From contig JABVXV010000013.1 in the NCBI GenBank assembly GCA_013365325.1, positions 478,790 to 542,789 of the forward strand: a stretch of DNA of 64,000 nucleotides, in the 5' to 3' direction. The stretch is from Dipetalonema caudispina (taxonomy: Eukaryota; Nematoda; Chromadorea; Rhabditida; Onchocercidae). The notes beneath the pieces are model-generated. The model ran no database searches and was not told where the DNA came from. It saw nothing but the letters and a program-made list of their open reading frames with translations. The position numbers were made by a program, and so were the translations under genes. Below, in pieces: positions 23,686-37,300 of the stretch (within the stretch, counting starts at the first letter, position 1; every line of letters begins with the position of its first letter).

Positions 23686-26402
23686 TTCTTTTTCTTAGTA
23701 TCAATAACCTAATAGCATATATCTGAAAATAAATAACTACCAATAATTACTACCATTAATAATGACCTAAATTTAAGTTATAATATTGTTAATAACCTAA
23801 TTTTGCAGAATCATTAACCTAAAAAGTAATATACAAATTCCAACCTATACCTTTCCTTTTACCTCTCCCTCTTCCCCTTCTTTCACCTTCCATACACTAC
23901 CGTCAGTAAATTTTTACAAACATTTCGCAACTTGTGCATAAACCTTGCTTATATCTTACTTTTCCGTCTAAGTGATATTGTGCTTAAATTAATCCTTCGT
24001 AAATTTCATGACTCTCTATCCAATAATGTCTTACAGATTCAATTAATGTCTCCTTTACCTTTTATTTTTTTTTTCAATCTATATATGCTACTATCTCATT
24101 AATTATATCACTGTCTGCCATCTCTTCAATCTTGTAATATTGCGACATCTTCTCTCTCTCTTTCACTTTCTAGAGTGCTCCTATATATCGGTAATCTTTC
24201 CTTAATAACCTCTCTAATTTCTTCACTCTTACTTGTATCTCCTAAACGTCTGTTGATATCTTAGTGGCAGTTCTACGTCTAATCTGTTCTATTTCAATTA
24301 ATTAATAGCAATTTCAGTATTCAATTTAACCACGTGATAAACAATTATAAACTTACTTCTCGAATAATTTTAGCAGAATATGATGTAAAATTATATATTA
24401 AATGCTAGTCCTAATTTGAATGATTTCAAATTTAAAATATTTAATTATCACGTGAGAAATCTATATTCTCTGAATCTGATAATTTGCATTCTCGTGATTA
24501 CGTGTACAAGTCCTAGTTTACGTATAGTTAAATATAACTATAACTAGTACTTATGTGTTAATAAACTTTGAATGAGTATTATTATGCTTGTAATTAAATT
24601 AATAACCGAAATTAGTGATATGATTTCTAACTCTCATTGAAGCTAATGCTCCAATTTATCTTTATCATTTTTTATCAGTAAACGTAAACATTTTAATGTT
24701 TGAAGAGCATAAATTATAAAATTACATGCATCTTCTTCCTTTTTTTCATATCCTTGGTATTTTTGATTTCATCAAATTATTTTGTAATCTTATTTTATGA
24801 ATTGTTTTATGAATAAAGAATTAGATTAGGAATTCAAAAATCAAATATTCTTGAATTGAAATACTTCAAATTATCATCAAAGTTATCATTCTTTTTTGAC
24901 CACAATCACTGCTTGACCTAGAACCTATCCATTTTTCATAACCCTATCTATACTCTTCCAACGAGATAGATATGTTTAATTATAAAAGAGACAAAGTCCT
25001 TAAAGTCGATCAGCTGATCTGCTTAAAGTCGATCTGCTGATCTGCTAGGACGTGTTGAATGATTTTTAATCGATGTTGAATGAATGACTGATTTGCGTAA
25101 TCTGATCACTTTCTCGATTTCCTTTATATAACACAGCAAGTTACTTAAAGGTCAATAGATTAGACTAAATTTTTGCTAAATGTGAAAAATTTTGAAAAAA
25201 AAAAAAGGATAACGAAAGCAGATAGGAAGCTTTTCCTGAGCTAATGATTAATTCTAAAGAAGATAGTCGTCATCCAAAAAATTTCCAAAAAAACTAATTA
25301 CATACTTCATTATTAATCAAGTTGTCTCAGAGCTCAAGTCTTCACTTCTATAACTGCTGCTAACTTTTTGTTAAAATCAAATTTCAGCTATTGAAAATTT
25401 TGAAAATTTAATGAGCCATTTAAATAAGTATCCGAACAGTTTTGCAAAATTTTGTTTCCATAAATTTTCAAGTAGCAACTTTCCTTCGAACTTCAAAAAT
25501 TTCAAATAAAGAATGCACCAAAACTCTTCCGATTTCTATTTTTAACAGGAAATAATTAATTAAAATTAAACGGAAGATAACGTGACGTGATGTGTCAAAT
25601 AACATCCACTGATACGTTTTAACAGTAATAAAATTTTTGCTTTCTTCCTTTTTTATATTTAAATTAAACAAAAACTTCTTGAATTATGAATGGAATTGTT
25701 GGGATTTTTGTTCAAAACGAGAAAAATGTCAGAATGTCAGAAGTAAGATTGAAAAATTGATATATATGAAAATATTCCAAAAAGGATAAGGAAAAAAGGA
25801 AAGGGGAATATCAAGAAAATTTTCAAATTTACTCAGATTTTAAAATATTAAAGTATGTTTGGAAGATCTCAAAATCCATTTAGTAGCTAGTAAAGTGTAG
25901 CATAGGTTAACATTTTGCTATGATTTCGATGATGAATCCAAAGCAAACGAAAGCATTTGATATGTCGGTGAGATCAAAACTTTACCTATTTCAATATACG
26001 GTATATGGCAGATGTATTTATAGAAATATTTAAACATAGACCTAATTCTATTCAAAGCCATATTATAAGTGGAAATGTTACAGTTTTAGCTAAAGCCTAA
26101 TATTTGGCCTTATCTGATACTCAGCTGATCACTAACAAAAGACCAGTTTTACTGTTCTGGTAACGATTGTTTTTAACATAACTATATACGTAGACTAATG
26201 TTCTCAAATCCCTCAAATCTCATATTTTGGACCTTGTAAGAGCCGAGCAATCTCTAAAATTAGATCATATTCGTAGCCAACTGCCACTAATCATTCTCTT
26301 CCACTAATTATTGTTGTCTTTATAAAAATCTACTTTTGCTTCATGGAATTCATGTCAAAAAAAGAAAACATTTAAATAAGAATTCAACTATGTCAATGAG
26401 AA
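23686..26402. other. 2.7-kb gap without a supported gene
   Basis: AT-rich non-coding sequence with a pyrimidine-rich stretch on the plus strand around 23850-24250. A 23-bp tandem repeat sits at 24999-25044. Open frames here show no family resemblance. Confidence 0.5.
24999..25044. repeat. Two-unit 23-bp tandem repeat
   Basis: CTTAAAGTCGATC(A/T)GCTGATCTG occurs twice in tandem. The first unit contains the palindrome GATCAGCTGATC. Confidence 0.75.
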
Positions 26403-26585
26403 TCAAATTTGGATTAAAATAAAAAATTCCGAGAGGATAGAATTTGCTGGAATGCCAGATTCCTCTAAACTTTTCCAACGCCTTTTTAATATTTGTATCT
26501 CCTTTGACTTCGTATCGAAATCTAAACCTTTATCGACTTTTTTTTCGGAATAACCTTTTAAGTATTCTCTTAGTTTAGTGGTCAT
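26403..26585 (-). CDS. Uncertain small charged ORF
   Basis: A 60-codon ATG frame rich in Lys/Glu (MTTKLREYLKGYSEKK ... SKEIQILKRRWKSLEESGIP), helical in character and with more coding-like composition than its surroundings. I do not recognise it. Upstream on the same strand a second candidate exon starts with MNPQILSESTEESRR (ATG near 26808) ending at a GTAGGA donor, and a TTTCAG acceptor near 26670 opens a short frame (LMCGHPTGILSLLQY, then stop). These pieces do not join into one convincing model. It may be a small gene, the downstream part of one, or chance. Confidence 0.25.
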   Translation of the reverse strand: MTTKLREYLKGYSEKKVDKGLDFDTKSKEIQILKRRWKSLEESGIPANSILSEFFILIQI

Positions 26586-27414
26586 AATGTGGAATCAAAC
26601 CGAAGCCAATCGTAACTTCTCAATATTGTAGTAATGATAAAATTCCAGTTGGATGTCCGCACATCAACGCTGAAATCAGATGTGTCCAACACACAACTCT
26701 CGCTTAAGCACAAACAAAGTTTCTTGGGACGAGAAACCGTTCGATAAACCTTAATTTCCTACCTCTACGGGACTCTTCTGTGCTTTCTGATAGAATTTGA
26801 GGATTCATAGCCCGAAATCAGTCGATTTTCACATTCCAATAGCCAAACCTAAAAGATTTGGCTAGTAACATAGTTAATTTTGTATCAGTATGAAACTATT
26901 AATTCGGTCGCCACTATTTTAGAAGCCTACATTAAAAGAGTAATGAATGCTGTAAAAAAGAGCTCCATTCAATGATTACAACGAAAAAAGCAAAACTTTT
27001 AACAATTATACACAATGTACTGAAGAAAACAAGATCTGATGTTTGAAATGAAAAATAAACCACTCTAAATTCTTAAAACATATTCACAAAGAAAATTCTT
27101 AAAACATATTCACAAAAATCCGACCTTTAAAATTATAATTAAAATTCAGGAAGAGTAGTGAACAAAATTAACAGCAAGGGAATTCGCGTAAAACTCATGG
27201 ACAAATTATACACAATATGAATTAAAACATTTAAATACAGTACGAATTAAACATTAAAACCCTGTAGTGAAAAGAAAATCCAAATCACATAAAAGAGCAG
27301 ACAATAGAAATGAGCGAAGAAAGACTAGAGAGAGGGAAAAGGAGTTTAGGCGGGGATAGGATGTATTTCACAATTTCTATTCACAAATGTAATCTGATGA
27401 TTTAATAAAGTAAT
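26586..27414. other. Gap downstream of the CPEB gene
   Basis: Holds the CPEB 3' UTR and a two-unit 26-bp tandem repeat (ATTCTTAAAACATATTCACA core at 27069 and 27095). Possible small exons near 26670 and 26765-26808 are discussed under the small ORF. Confidence 0.4.
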
Positions 27415-30400
27415 TCAAATGAACAGAGGACACGATGGAAGGTTCGCATGCAAAATGTACTGCTGCAGTAAGCGTTGGAGTGGAAGTGCTTCACGTATTC
27501 CTAAAACATGCGATAGGTATAAAGATGTTTCTTTTTCTGGTAAGAAATTGCACTATTGTAGACATAAGTGCACTGCTCGCATTAAATATTAAAAAGCTTA
27601 ATTTCTAGCAATATATTATGAAAGTCACGTTTTTGTATGTTTTCATGTCACAACGACGTACAAAAACACATAACTTACTGTTACTTTGCCCATATTGCTT
27701 GAATGTCCCACTTTCAATCCATTCAGAATTTCAGAACTTACTGCAATGGCATAGCTGCTGCTGATTACTTGAACGAAGACCGCTCTGACTGTGATTGAGA
27801 TGATCCATGGGTGGATTCAAGAAAGGAAATGCAGTGACACAATTCGAAATGTTTCGCATTGGGCTTCCTGGCTTTGTTTTAGTCATCGGTCTATGATGAA
27901 GCAAGCCGCGTCGTTTATGCACCTCAGTCCAGCACGGTTCGCACAGATAAATGAGGCAGCAAAGTTCCGGACATAGATACCGCGCATCAGCTAGGTTGCA
28001 CATCTCGCATTGGGCACAGTCCATCAGATATGGCTTTATCTCTATCTAAAATATCATGCTATAACTGATAAAAAGTTAATTTCATCCCTATTATTTGCGG
28101 CATAGAACACTGTTACCAGCATCCCAATAAATTTGAAAGTTCGATCCTGTAAAAAGCTGTGGTATCTTGAACGTTTATTATGTTCCAAATTTTGCTGTAA
28201 TATAACCACACACTAAAAATATTATCTCATGCATGTATGTCATAGATGACTATTTGAGACATTTTCGCACCTGTTGCCACTCGCTGTGATGAAATTGTAA
28301 GTTATAAAATGAAATCCTAAGTTGAAAAGGTGTGAAATAGCAGATTCTAAATTGAATGACAAAAACAGCAAGGAACTAATCCAAAAACTAATTTGAGGAA
28401 AAAATTGTTTTTTATAAAATTCAGGGATTCCACTCTTCTTATCAATTAATTTCGTGCTCTTCCTATTGTTGCCCCTCCTTACTTTTGTAATTATTGTTTT
28501 CCGTTCCTTCTTACCTTGTTCGTCAATCTACACCTTTTTATCTGCCATTTTACCGTCATAAGCAATTGAAAATTTAGTAAAATGGACTCACTTCTTTCAC
28601 CTGATCAACTGTAGTTAATGTTATCAAACGCATTGCAATCGCTGTAAGGTAAGATTCACGAGTATCGAAAACCACCTGCGCTGCTCCTTTTGGATACTTC
28701 GTGTCAGCGTCGACTTCCAAAGAAACATATACAACGTCACCGATAGTCTGCTGAAGAAGAATTGCCAATTCCGCTGAAATATCAGAAAAACAATGTTTCA
28801 AGTATCATTATTCAAATGAATATAATATTTCAAATGAGTGAAAAGGCATAAAAGGTTTTCTTCTTTGAAATTTCTTCCAGTTGATGGTGAAGTCTTCAAA
28901 ACGTTGAATGCATAAAAAAATCTGAAGGACACAAAAAATCGACGCATAAATAAGAAATTACAAATGAGCCCTAAGAAATTAAATTTCATCCCAAGCCAAA
29001 ACTAACAAGAAGTTGGGCAAACGACTAACACGCAGTTGTTGTACGTGGCACACCACCGATGAAAACCGAATATCGATCAGATAGTGGCGGTTCGCCTGTC
29101 ATACGGTATACCTGGTCGCTAAGAGCCCAAGGTCTCACTTGCACCTGTAATTTTGCCGGTTTTCAGACAGTTATGGTTCCCCAACTACCTTTACCGCTCT
29201 TTACCAATAAAGCTCGGTCTTTTAAATTCGTGAACTAACCACTTTAACATCCTTTTGGCCATTTTTCAAAACAATATTCAGTCTTCCCTGCTTATAAATG
29301 CATCGGCTAACAAGATATTCTACGGAACGATCGCTGATGAAAACCACAAAAGCGTACCCTGAAACTGGCTTGCTTAGAACTTCGAAACGCTAACTTTGTA
29401 CATAAGCATTTTAATAATCGTTTTAATAAGAAAATTATTTCAACAATGATTATCTTCGAAGTCACAAAGTACTACGGGAATCCAAAATATATTGGTTTAC
29501 TCGCTCGTGTGACACGAGCTGATAGCACAATAAAAGTAAAGGGGTTATAGCCAAACATTTTTCCGCTTGTGTCAAATCTGTGCAAAAAAATACATGTTCA
29601 ACTTATTTGCCACCTTCGGAATCTTTTTTTTTTTAAAGCTTTAGACCTTATTTCCAAAATATCACAGATTGCGCTGTAGACTGGTCTTCAAAGTCCTGTC
29701 AACATTGTCGAACATCCGAATAACTTACACCACATTCTTCCCCCTCGTCATTCCCTTTTCCTCTGTGCATCAAGCTTGCAAATGGGCAACTTGTTCGATT
29801 ACTTAAGACCAAAGAGAAAAGGATAATACATAGAAAAGCATTACAGTTCATTCCGCTTCTTATTAAATTTCTGCCAAAAAAGTTTCCAGATTGAGTTTTT
29901 CTGTCCAGATACCGAAACCAGATCTGCCTAGTCAATACACAAAGTAAACTAGCATTAAATTATCAGAATCTCTCAAATATTTTAAAAATTTGCACAATAC
30001 AAGTGCTAAAGGAATACATGAGTAAAGAACTAACCGTTTGGTGGAGTGTCACCTCCAGTACATTTGCGATGCGGCCAGTCGACTTTATTCGCTCCAAACT
30101 GTTCGAAGAACAAAGAAATTGAATCTAAAATATGACAACGATCAGAACAAATAGTTTAAAAATGAGAACGACTGTTACGAATGTGGAAATTCTAAAGAAT
30201 TTTTTGTATAGCCATCAAAAAAACGATGAAATATGGGATAGTCGAAGCCTTACCAGCAGTCACATTCGGTGGTAGCCCACCAATAAACACTTTGCGAGAG
30301 AAAATCCCATTCCCTGGAATACCCAGTGGTACTAAGTCCGGGACTGAAACCTGATTATCGCTGCTGTCGCAACTCCAAATGTTTTTTATTCGTGCAATTG

Positions 30401-31081
30401 CTGCTGAAAATTAATTTGTTCTTCAAAGTTTAAAATAAACACCTGTTTCCAGAAGACTTGGGACAATATTTTGAACGGATCACCAAGTACACATCCTCTG
30501 AGGCGAGTAGTATGCTGCAGTACGGCAGGAGAAACGTTTCAGAAGTTTAAAGGAAGTGGGGAAAACAATATAGCATGATTTATTCTATTCTGAATCAATA
30601 GAACGATTTGAGAATATTTCTTTCAAGCTATCCTTTTTGTATGCATCCACACTACCATTAAACAGTAGCGTGCGTTGGAAACTGTTGGACTCACTGTTCT
30701 CAAAAAATACGCTTAAATACTCTTTACCATAACCATCAGAATTATCGCTTCCAAAAATGTCGTAGTTATCCGTGGCTCCTGCTGCATTTGTTCTTCCAAA
30801 ATTGCCTCAAATAAGCCAAACAAAGATGTTGAAAACAAGTCCACACATTGGCTTAAGGAATTTATTTTGAATTATGATCCGATATTCGATATGAATTTTT
30901 TATCATTTTCAATTTCAATGATGTTTTAATGAGGTGTTTTCTTCATTTTGCTTTTTTGAGAACATCCTACAACAAGCTGATCCCAGCAAAATTCAATGTA
31001 AATTAAGAGAATTATAAAAAAGGAAATACCTGATATCACACCTGTATCAACACCAGCCGTTGTATTTTTTGCTTTGTTCAT
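27415..31081 (-). CDS. CPEB-family RNA-binding translational regulator
   Basis: CPEB proteins bind U-rich elements in 3' UTRs and control poly(A) tail length and translation, chiefly in germline and neurons. Exons in transcript order: 31081-31030, 30805-30728, 30403-30254, 30124-30035, 29358-29240, 29144-29030, 28773-28592, 28045-27742 and 27500-27415, giving 391 aa. RRM1 spans about 80-160: RNP2 KVFIGGLP, DWP in the CPEB insert, RNP1 GYAFVVF. RRM2 spans about 188-262: YSVFIGGVP, KYPKGAAQVVF. The C-terminal ZZ-type zinc-binding domain runs from about 272: CAQCEMC, CPELCC, CEPCW, then a TEVH and LLHH histidine set. It lies closer to CPEB1/FOG-1-type than CPEB2-4 by its end (HHRPMTK). The exon-6 donor is GCGT|GTTAGT; an alternative GT two bases away breaks the frame. 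The exon-2 acceptor is a weak TTTGAG. The N-terminus before RRM1 is only about 80 aa, so upstream exons or isoforms may be missing. Confidence 0.9.
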
Positions 31082-33690
31082 TGGCTAACAAATGTTAGTT
31101 TCGTATCAGTACTTCGAAAACAAATGCAATTAAAAAATAGTGGACAATTAATTTCGATTAAAAACATTCTCAAAAAAAAAAAAATATAGATAATTTTATG
31201 AGGGAAGAAACTGATAATTTCTTGAAAAATTTTCCTTTCATCGCAGCAAACTTATCTAAAAAAAAAAAAAAAAACACCGAATTTTCCCCTTCTAAGCAAT
31301 ACTGCAAAATGCACGTAACACGTCACTCACGTTATCTTCACTTAATAAAAATAACAAATATCTCAATTACACACAAAAAAAACAAATAGCCGCGAAACAA
31401 ATCACAAATATCATCCGAAATGTCTCATTCAAATTGCACGTAATTAGCTATTAATGCTTACGTGCAAATTCTCATGTTAGCAATGGACACGCCCAAATAG
31501 AATAACTGCAGCATACAATCAACGTAAGAATTAACAGTGGCATACGATACATATTACACGTAACACGTGGTATTTCACGTGTTACGTCCCGTCAACTTCA
31601 CGCGTACATGCAATTTACTTGCTTTGCAGTTAGCCGTAAGAAGTAAACTTGAAATGATAGCTACGACTACTACTACTTAGTTTACTTTGAGGTTTCCCGC
31701 CAAAAGTAACGGCTATTCTTTTCTGGAATATTCCATAAGAAAAAACGTGAAATTATTTGGCCGTCTATTCTTGTTTCACTTTGCACGTCTTATTCGTTTC
31801 ATTTAATTACTTCATACTTTATACGTGTACTTACATATTATACACGTACGTCTTACACCTATCACTCCTTAATGATTTACAAAAATTATGCTACACTAAA
31901 ATATTTCTATTCGCAAGTATTCCTTTGTATAAAAATTACTGACAATTTTCATTTAATATTATCTTTCACGGATAAATATCATACGCTTACGTGAACATAA
32001 TTTTTTTTCCATTTGATCTATCAAAATTTACAAATTACTTTCAAAAAAAAAAAAAATTTATTAAATTTAAACTTAAATTGTGTTAAATGTTTAAGAGGAA
32101 AAAAAAAAAAGAAATGAAGGGAGCTTCTTTCGAGAATTTTTGCTTAAACAGTTTACTTTTTCCTTTTGTTATCATACAGGGAAATCGACTGAAATTTGCT
32201 AAATTGTAACTTATATGAATTTTAAATTTCTTCCAATACTATGTTATGATAATAACCTTTCGACACACTTTAAACCTTCTATCTATTTCTTACCTTAATA
32301 TATTATATCATAACATTTGGTGATTTATTCACTTGTTACATTTGTACATCAATTTCTAACAGTTTGCCTGCTTTACTTTTTTTGTTTACTTTTCTATTCC
32401 TTCATATTTACTTCTTTATTTGTCTTTTTCCATCTGTTTTTTTTTTCTTTTTTTTAAATTTTTAATATTTACTTATTGTTTTCATCAATTACACCGTTCT
32501 TTCAACTTTTTACATCCATGACATTTCATTAATAATTTCAATTGTAATCTTTTTTCCCCTTCATATTTAGAAATGATGATATATTCACTAGAATTAAGTC
32601 TTATAGATATGATCATTTGTGGCTATTGAATTAGTTCATCGTAAATCTCTCAAACAATCGATAATATTGGATAACTCGAATTAGCCAATGACAGTAGGGA
32701 CAATATTTGGATTGAAATATACACTTCGTGTTGGTAATATCAAAGGAAATACGAAATAATGAGACATTTTGTCGTGTGATACATCCGATAGATTTGATTC
32801 TTTAATCATTCTAGTTAACATATCATGAATAGATATTTTAGATACTCACATATGATTATCAAGATGGCATATTGAATGGTAATTGTTTATAATGAGTTGG
32901 ATTTATTCCGCTAAAAAGATTTCGCTTGATGATTGCAAAATTTTAATTATGCTCTGAGACTGAAATTTCAAGCCGTCATTAAAAGTTAGGTAGTTTGTAT
33001 ACAGTGGGTTAGATGTCATTTTGCTAATCCTGATAGATATTTCCTGAATTACAGAAGTCAAGATTAGTCGTTGTTGTTCTTTGTTTGAAGTAAAATCAGA
33101 TCATGTTTTATCAGTTTCCTTTCTCCTTTCCTTCTTCCTTCTCTAACCCTCTTTTTGTTGACTTCTTGTTTTATCAGTGGTCTGAATATTGATGCGGAAT
33201 AATTCATTCAACAGATGTGACGTGGAATACATGTGACATGTAGTTGTCATCCACATAGTCGTCCTTATAGGTGATGTGCAGTTGAGAGAGATGATGTTAT
33301 GATATGTAGAAGATATGTTTCGGACGATTTTGAGAAGCTAAGATCATAGATCAGACTGATTCCTTAAATTTAATTCCTTCAGCTTTTCCCAATATACTAG
33401 TGAAGTTATGGATAAATAAGAAACATATAAGCTGGAAATAAGTCTTATTGCACTGAGTATTAATAACATAGTTATCACCTGTCACCAATAATATTTGTAC
33501 TGCTGCTAACCGATAATTCATATGCAAAAGGTTCTAATCATTGTTGAGGATATTGAGCAAATTCCAGACTGTATCCTCGTTGTTACTAAGGACCAATCTC
33601 ATCTCTCCTATTCTTGTTTAACTTTTGTTCAGATTAAATTGAGAATCTTTCTGAAATACTAATTTCAGTTTTCTCATTTTATTCATGTTA
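31082..33690. other. Divergent intergenic region between CPEB and SERP1 genes
   Basis: About 2.6 kb between divergently transcribed genes, so it should hold both promoters. Several CACGT/ACGTG words cluster at 31430-31620 (for example ACACGTGG and TCACGTGTTACGT near 31566-31586). Poly-A and poly-T tracts are common. No exon is supported. Confidence 0.45.
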
Positions 33691-33706
33691 TTTTCAGTCA
33701 CTACGA

Positions 33707-34908
<1,202 letters not shown>

Positions 34909-35291
34909 AGTGATCACATGGAATATAACCTCTTTCATCGTACACATCAATTTAATTTTCCCACGTATTTTTTGGTGTGAGGGTCCGTATTTTTTGGTCA
35001 TTCCTTTGCTACTTGATTTTGACTTCTTTCATATTTATCTTTGTAAGTATGTAATGCGCTACCGACACTTAAATATTCTTTTTGATCATCAGAAAGGCTA
35101 GTTTTTCCATAGTTTGGATGAAAGTATCTGTGTTTTCTTTTTCATATGGTTTGATTCATCGTTTTCTCGTCTCTTATATTGTGAATGGGCTGGATGAGCG
35201 GGACAGTTTTATGATTCCCATGTTATTTATTGATATTTAATGATGGATTTGAATGTCATGTTGCCTTATTCATTGTAACTGTTCTGATTAC

Positions 35292-35297
35292 AATAAA
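35292..35297 (+). terminator. Probable poly(A) signal of SERP1
   Basis: AATAAA about 385 nt past the SERP1 stop, before the homopolymer-rich gap. Confidence 0.4.
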
Positions 35298-36328
35298 CTG
35301 TCTCGTTAAGTGGTTCCATGCTTAGAATCATGAAATATAGAGGCATTGGCCGATCCTTTATACAAATTGATCCGTTTTAAGTTAGAAATGGAGAATTTTA
35401 GGATAAAGGATTATTTGAAAAAGTTTGTAATGAAATTTGACATAATAATGTGTTTTGCTAAAGCGATGAATTTATATTTAATGGGATATAAATTAATCGA
35501 TTTTCAAAAAAAAAAAAAAAAAATGCAGCTGTTAGAGGTGGTAATAGAAACTTGTAAATTTCAAGAGTTTTAAAACATGAAAGAAATAAGGAGGAATAAA
35601 GTATGCTATATGAAGAACGTAAAGAAAGAGAAAACAGCCGAATTAATGTTTGCAAAAATTTGCTTAATCTTCTAAAAGATTAATTCTGTAAGCCAATATC
35701 TTAAAAAAAAAAGAAAAGAAAGGAAAATTAGTCATTGCTTTGTTCCTATATCACTTCAATAATTTGCCTTCCATGATTAATTTACTTTTATAAATCATTA
35801 TTTTAAAACAAGAGAAATATCTTAAATTGTAAACATTGCAAAAAGTCGAAATTGTTATACAATTTAACAATGTTTCTAAAAAGTATCATTATTCTATACT
35901 GTAACCTAAAATAATGTAATTGTTTGAAGAAGAAAATGAACAGTTTATTTGAAATTTGATGGAAATATTGTAACAATCATAGTAACTATTACATTAATTT
36001 TACTAATTAGCTTAAAGAGTTACTTTCACTTTTTTGAATGAATTTCTTTATTCATTCATTCTTTTTTTTTTTTTTTTTTTTTCTTTTAAATATCATATAT
36101 TTGAAATAAAAAAAAAAATTAGGACACACAAATTATCAAATCACAAAGAATGTCAGAAATAATTTTCATCAATGATAAAAAATAATGGTAAAAAGGAAAA
36201 AGAAAATTGTAATGAAATGATAAGTAATTAATTGTGACCCCATTTAGGAATAAATAGTATTATAATTTTTTTTTTTTTTTTTTTTTCTGCTCTAATTGAT
36301 AATATTTAATAAGGTACAAAAAGATATT

Positions 36329-36353
36329 GTATATATATATATATATATATATA
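36329..36353. repeat. (TA)n microsatellite
   Basis: About 12 TA units in the gap upstream of the astacin gene. Confidence 0.9.
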
Positions 36354-37228
36354 AATAGAGCAATTCAGTTATCTTTTTTTTTTTTTTTTTCTTTTTTTTT
36401 TTTTTACGAAATATTTTATTTTATATTGATTAAAAATTAATTTTTTTTTTTTTTTTTTTTGTCTTTCAAAGTTTTTTTCACATCAAAATTAAGTAAATGT
36501 TAAAGTGTACTAATCTAAATGTTACAATGATCATGAATTGTAATTTTATTCCTTTACTGTTACATCCGGTAATCAATCCAATTCTCATCAAGGTAATTGA
36601 ATGGAAATTTTTTATTTCAAATAAAAGTAAATTTTTCTTGGCATGCATTCATTGAATGACCCACGATTAGATTGTAATTGAAATATGAAATTGATCGTAC
36701 TTTTAAAATGAATAATAATGTATGAAATTGGAATGACATCCAACATATGTCAAGGTCAACCAAATGGAATTAAAACCATCATGAATTGGAACATTAGAAC
36801 TGATAAATGTTCCCAAAAAAAATCCTCCTTTTTTTTTTTTTCTTTTTTTTTTTCGCTGCCATATTTCTAGCACATACCTTTTCAATCGTACCTTTATTTT
36901 CATTCATTCATTTTGTTTAAGATATTCTCATATTTTTAATTATTAAATGGTGAATCTTGTAGATGATTTTTTCAGGCGATAAAATTTTACAATTTTAAAA
37001 ATTAAAAGATTGGAAAAATTAATATGAAGAAAAATTATACATTTGTAAAGTTCTCCACCATTTCCATATCTTTTATAACATCTGAAATAATGGTATCCGA
37101 AAAAGATAAGAAGATATTTCAGAAGTTAGGGATCAGTAAAAATACTTATGATGATAAGGAATATTTATGATAATAATTTTTAATTTGAATTTTTATGTTA
37201 TTTGTTATCAATTTTCTTTCTACAATTA

Positions 37229-37259
<31 letters not shown>

Positions 37260-37300
37260 CATTTTCACAGGTAAAATTTGCAACGCATTAAAAGGACAAG

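Larger units (their letters stand above)
34909..37300. other. SERP1 3' UTR and homopolymer-rich gap
   Basis: After the SERP1 3' UTR comes about 2 kb of very AT-rich DNA with many long poly-T or poly-A runs (35506-35523, 36063-36082, 36267-36286, 36374-36405, 36439-36460, 36831-36852, 37231-37259) and a (TA)n array. No exon is supported. The last 31 bases before the astacin ATG follow a TTCACAG acceptor ending at 37270. Confidence 0.55.

Noticed and set aside
28798..28989. 63-codon minus-strand frame as an extra CPEB exon
   Set aside because: I considered it to repair an apparent frame break between RRM2 exons. The GTTAGT donor at 29030/29029 restores the frame without it.
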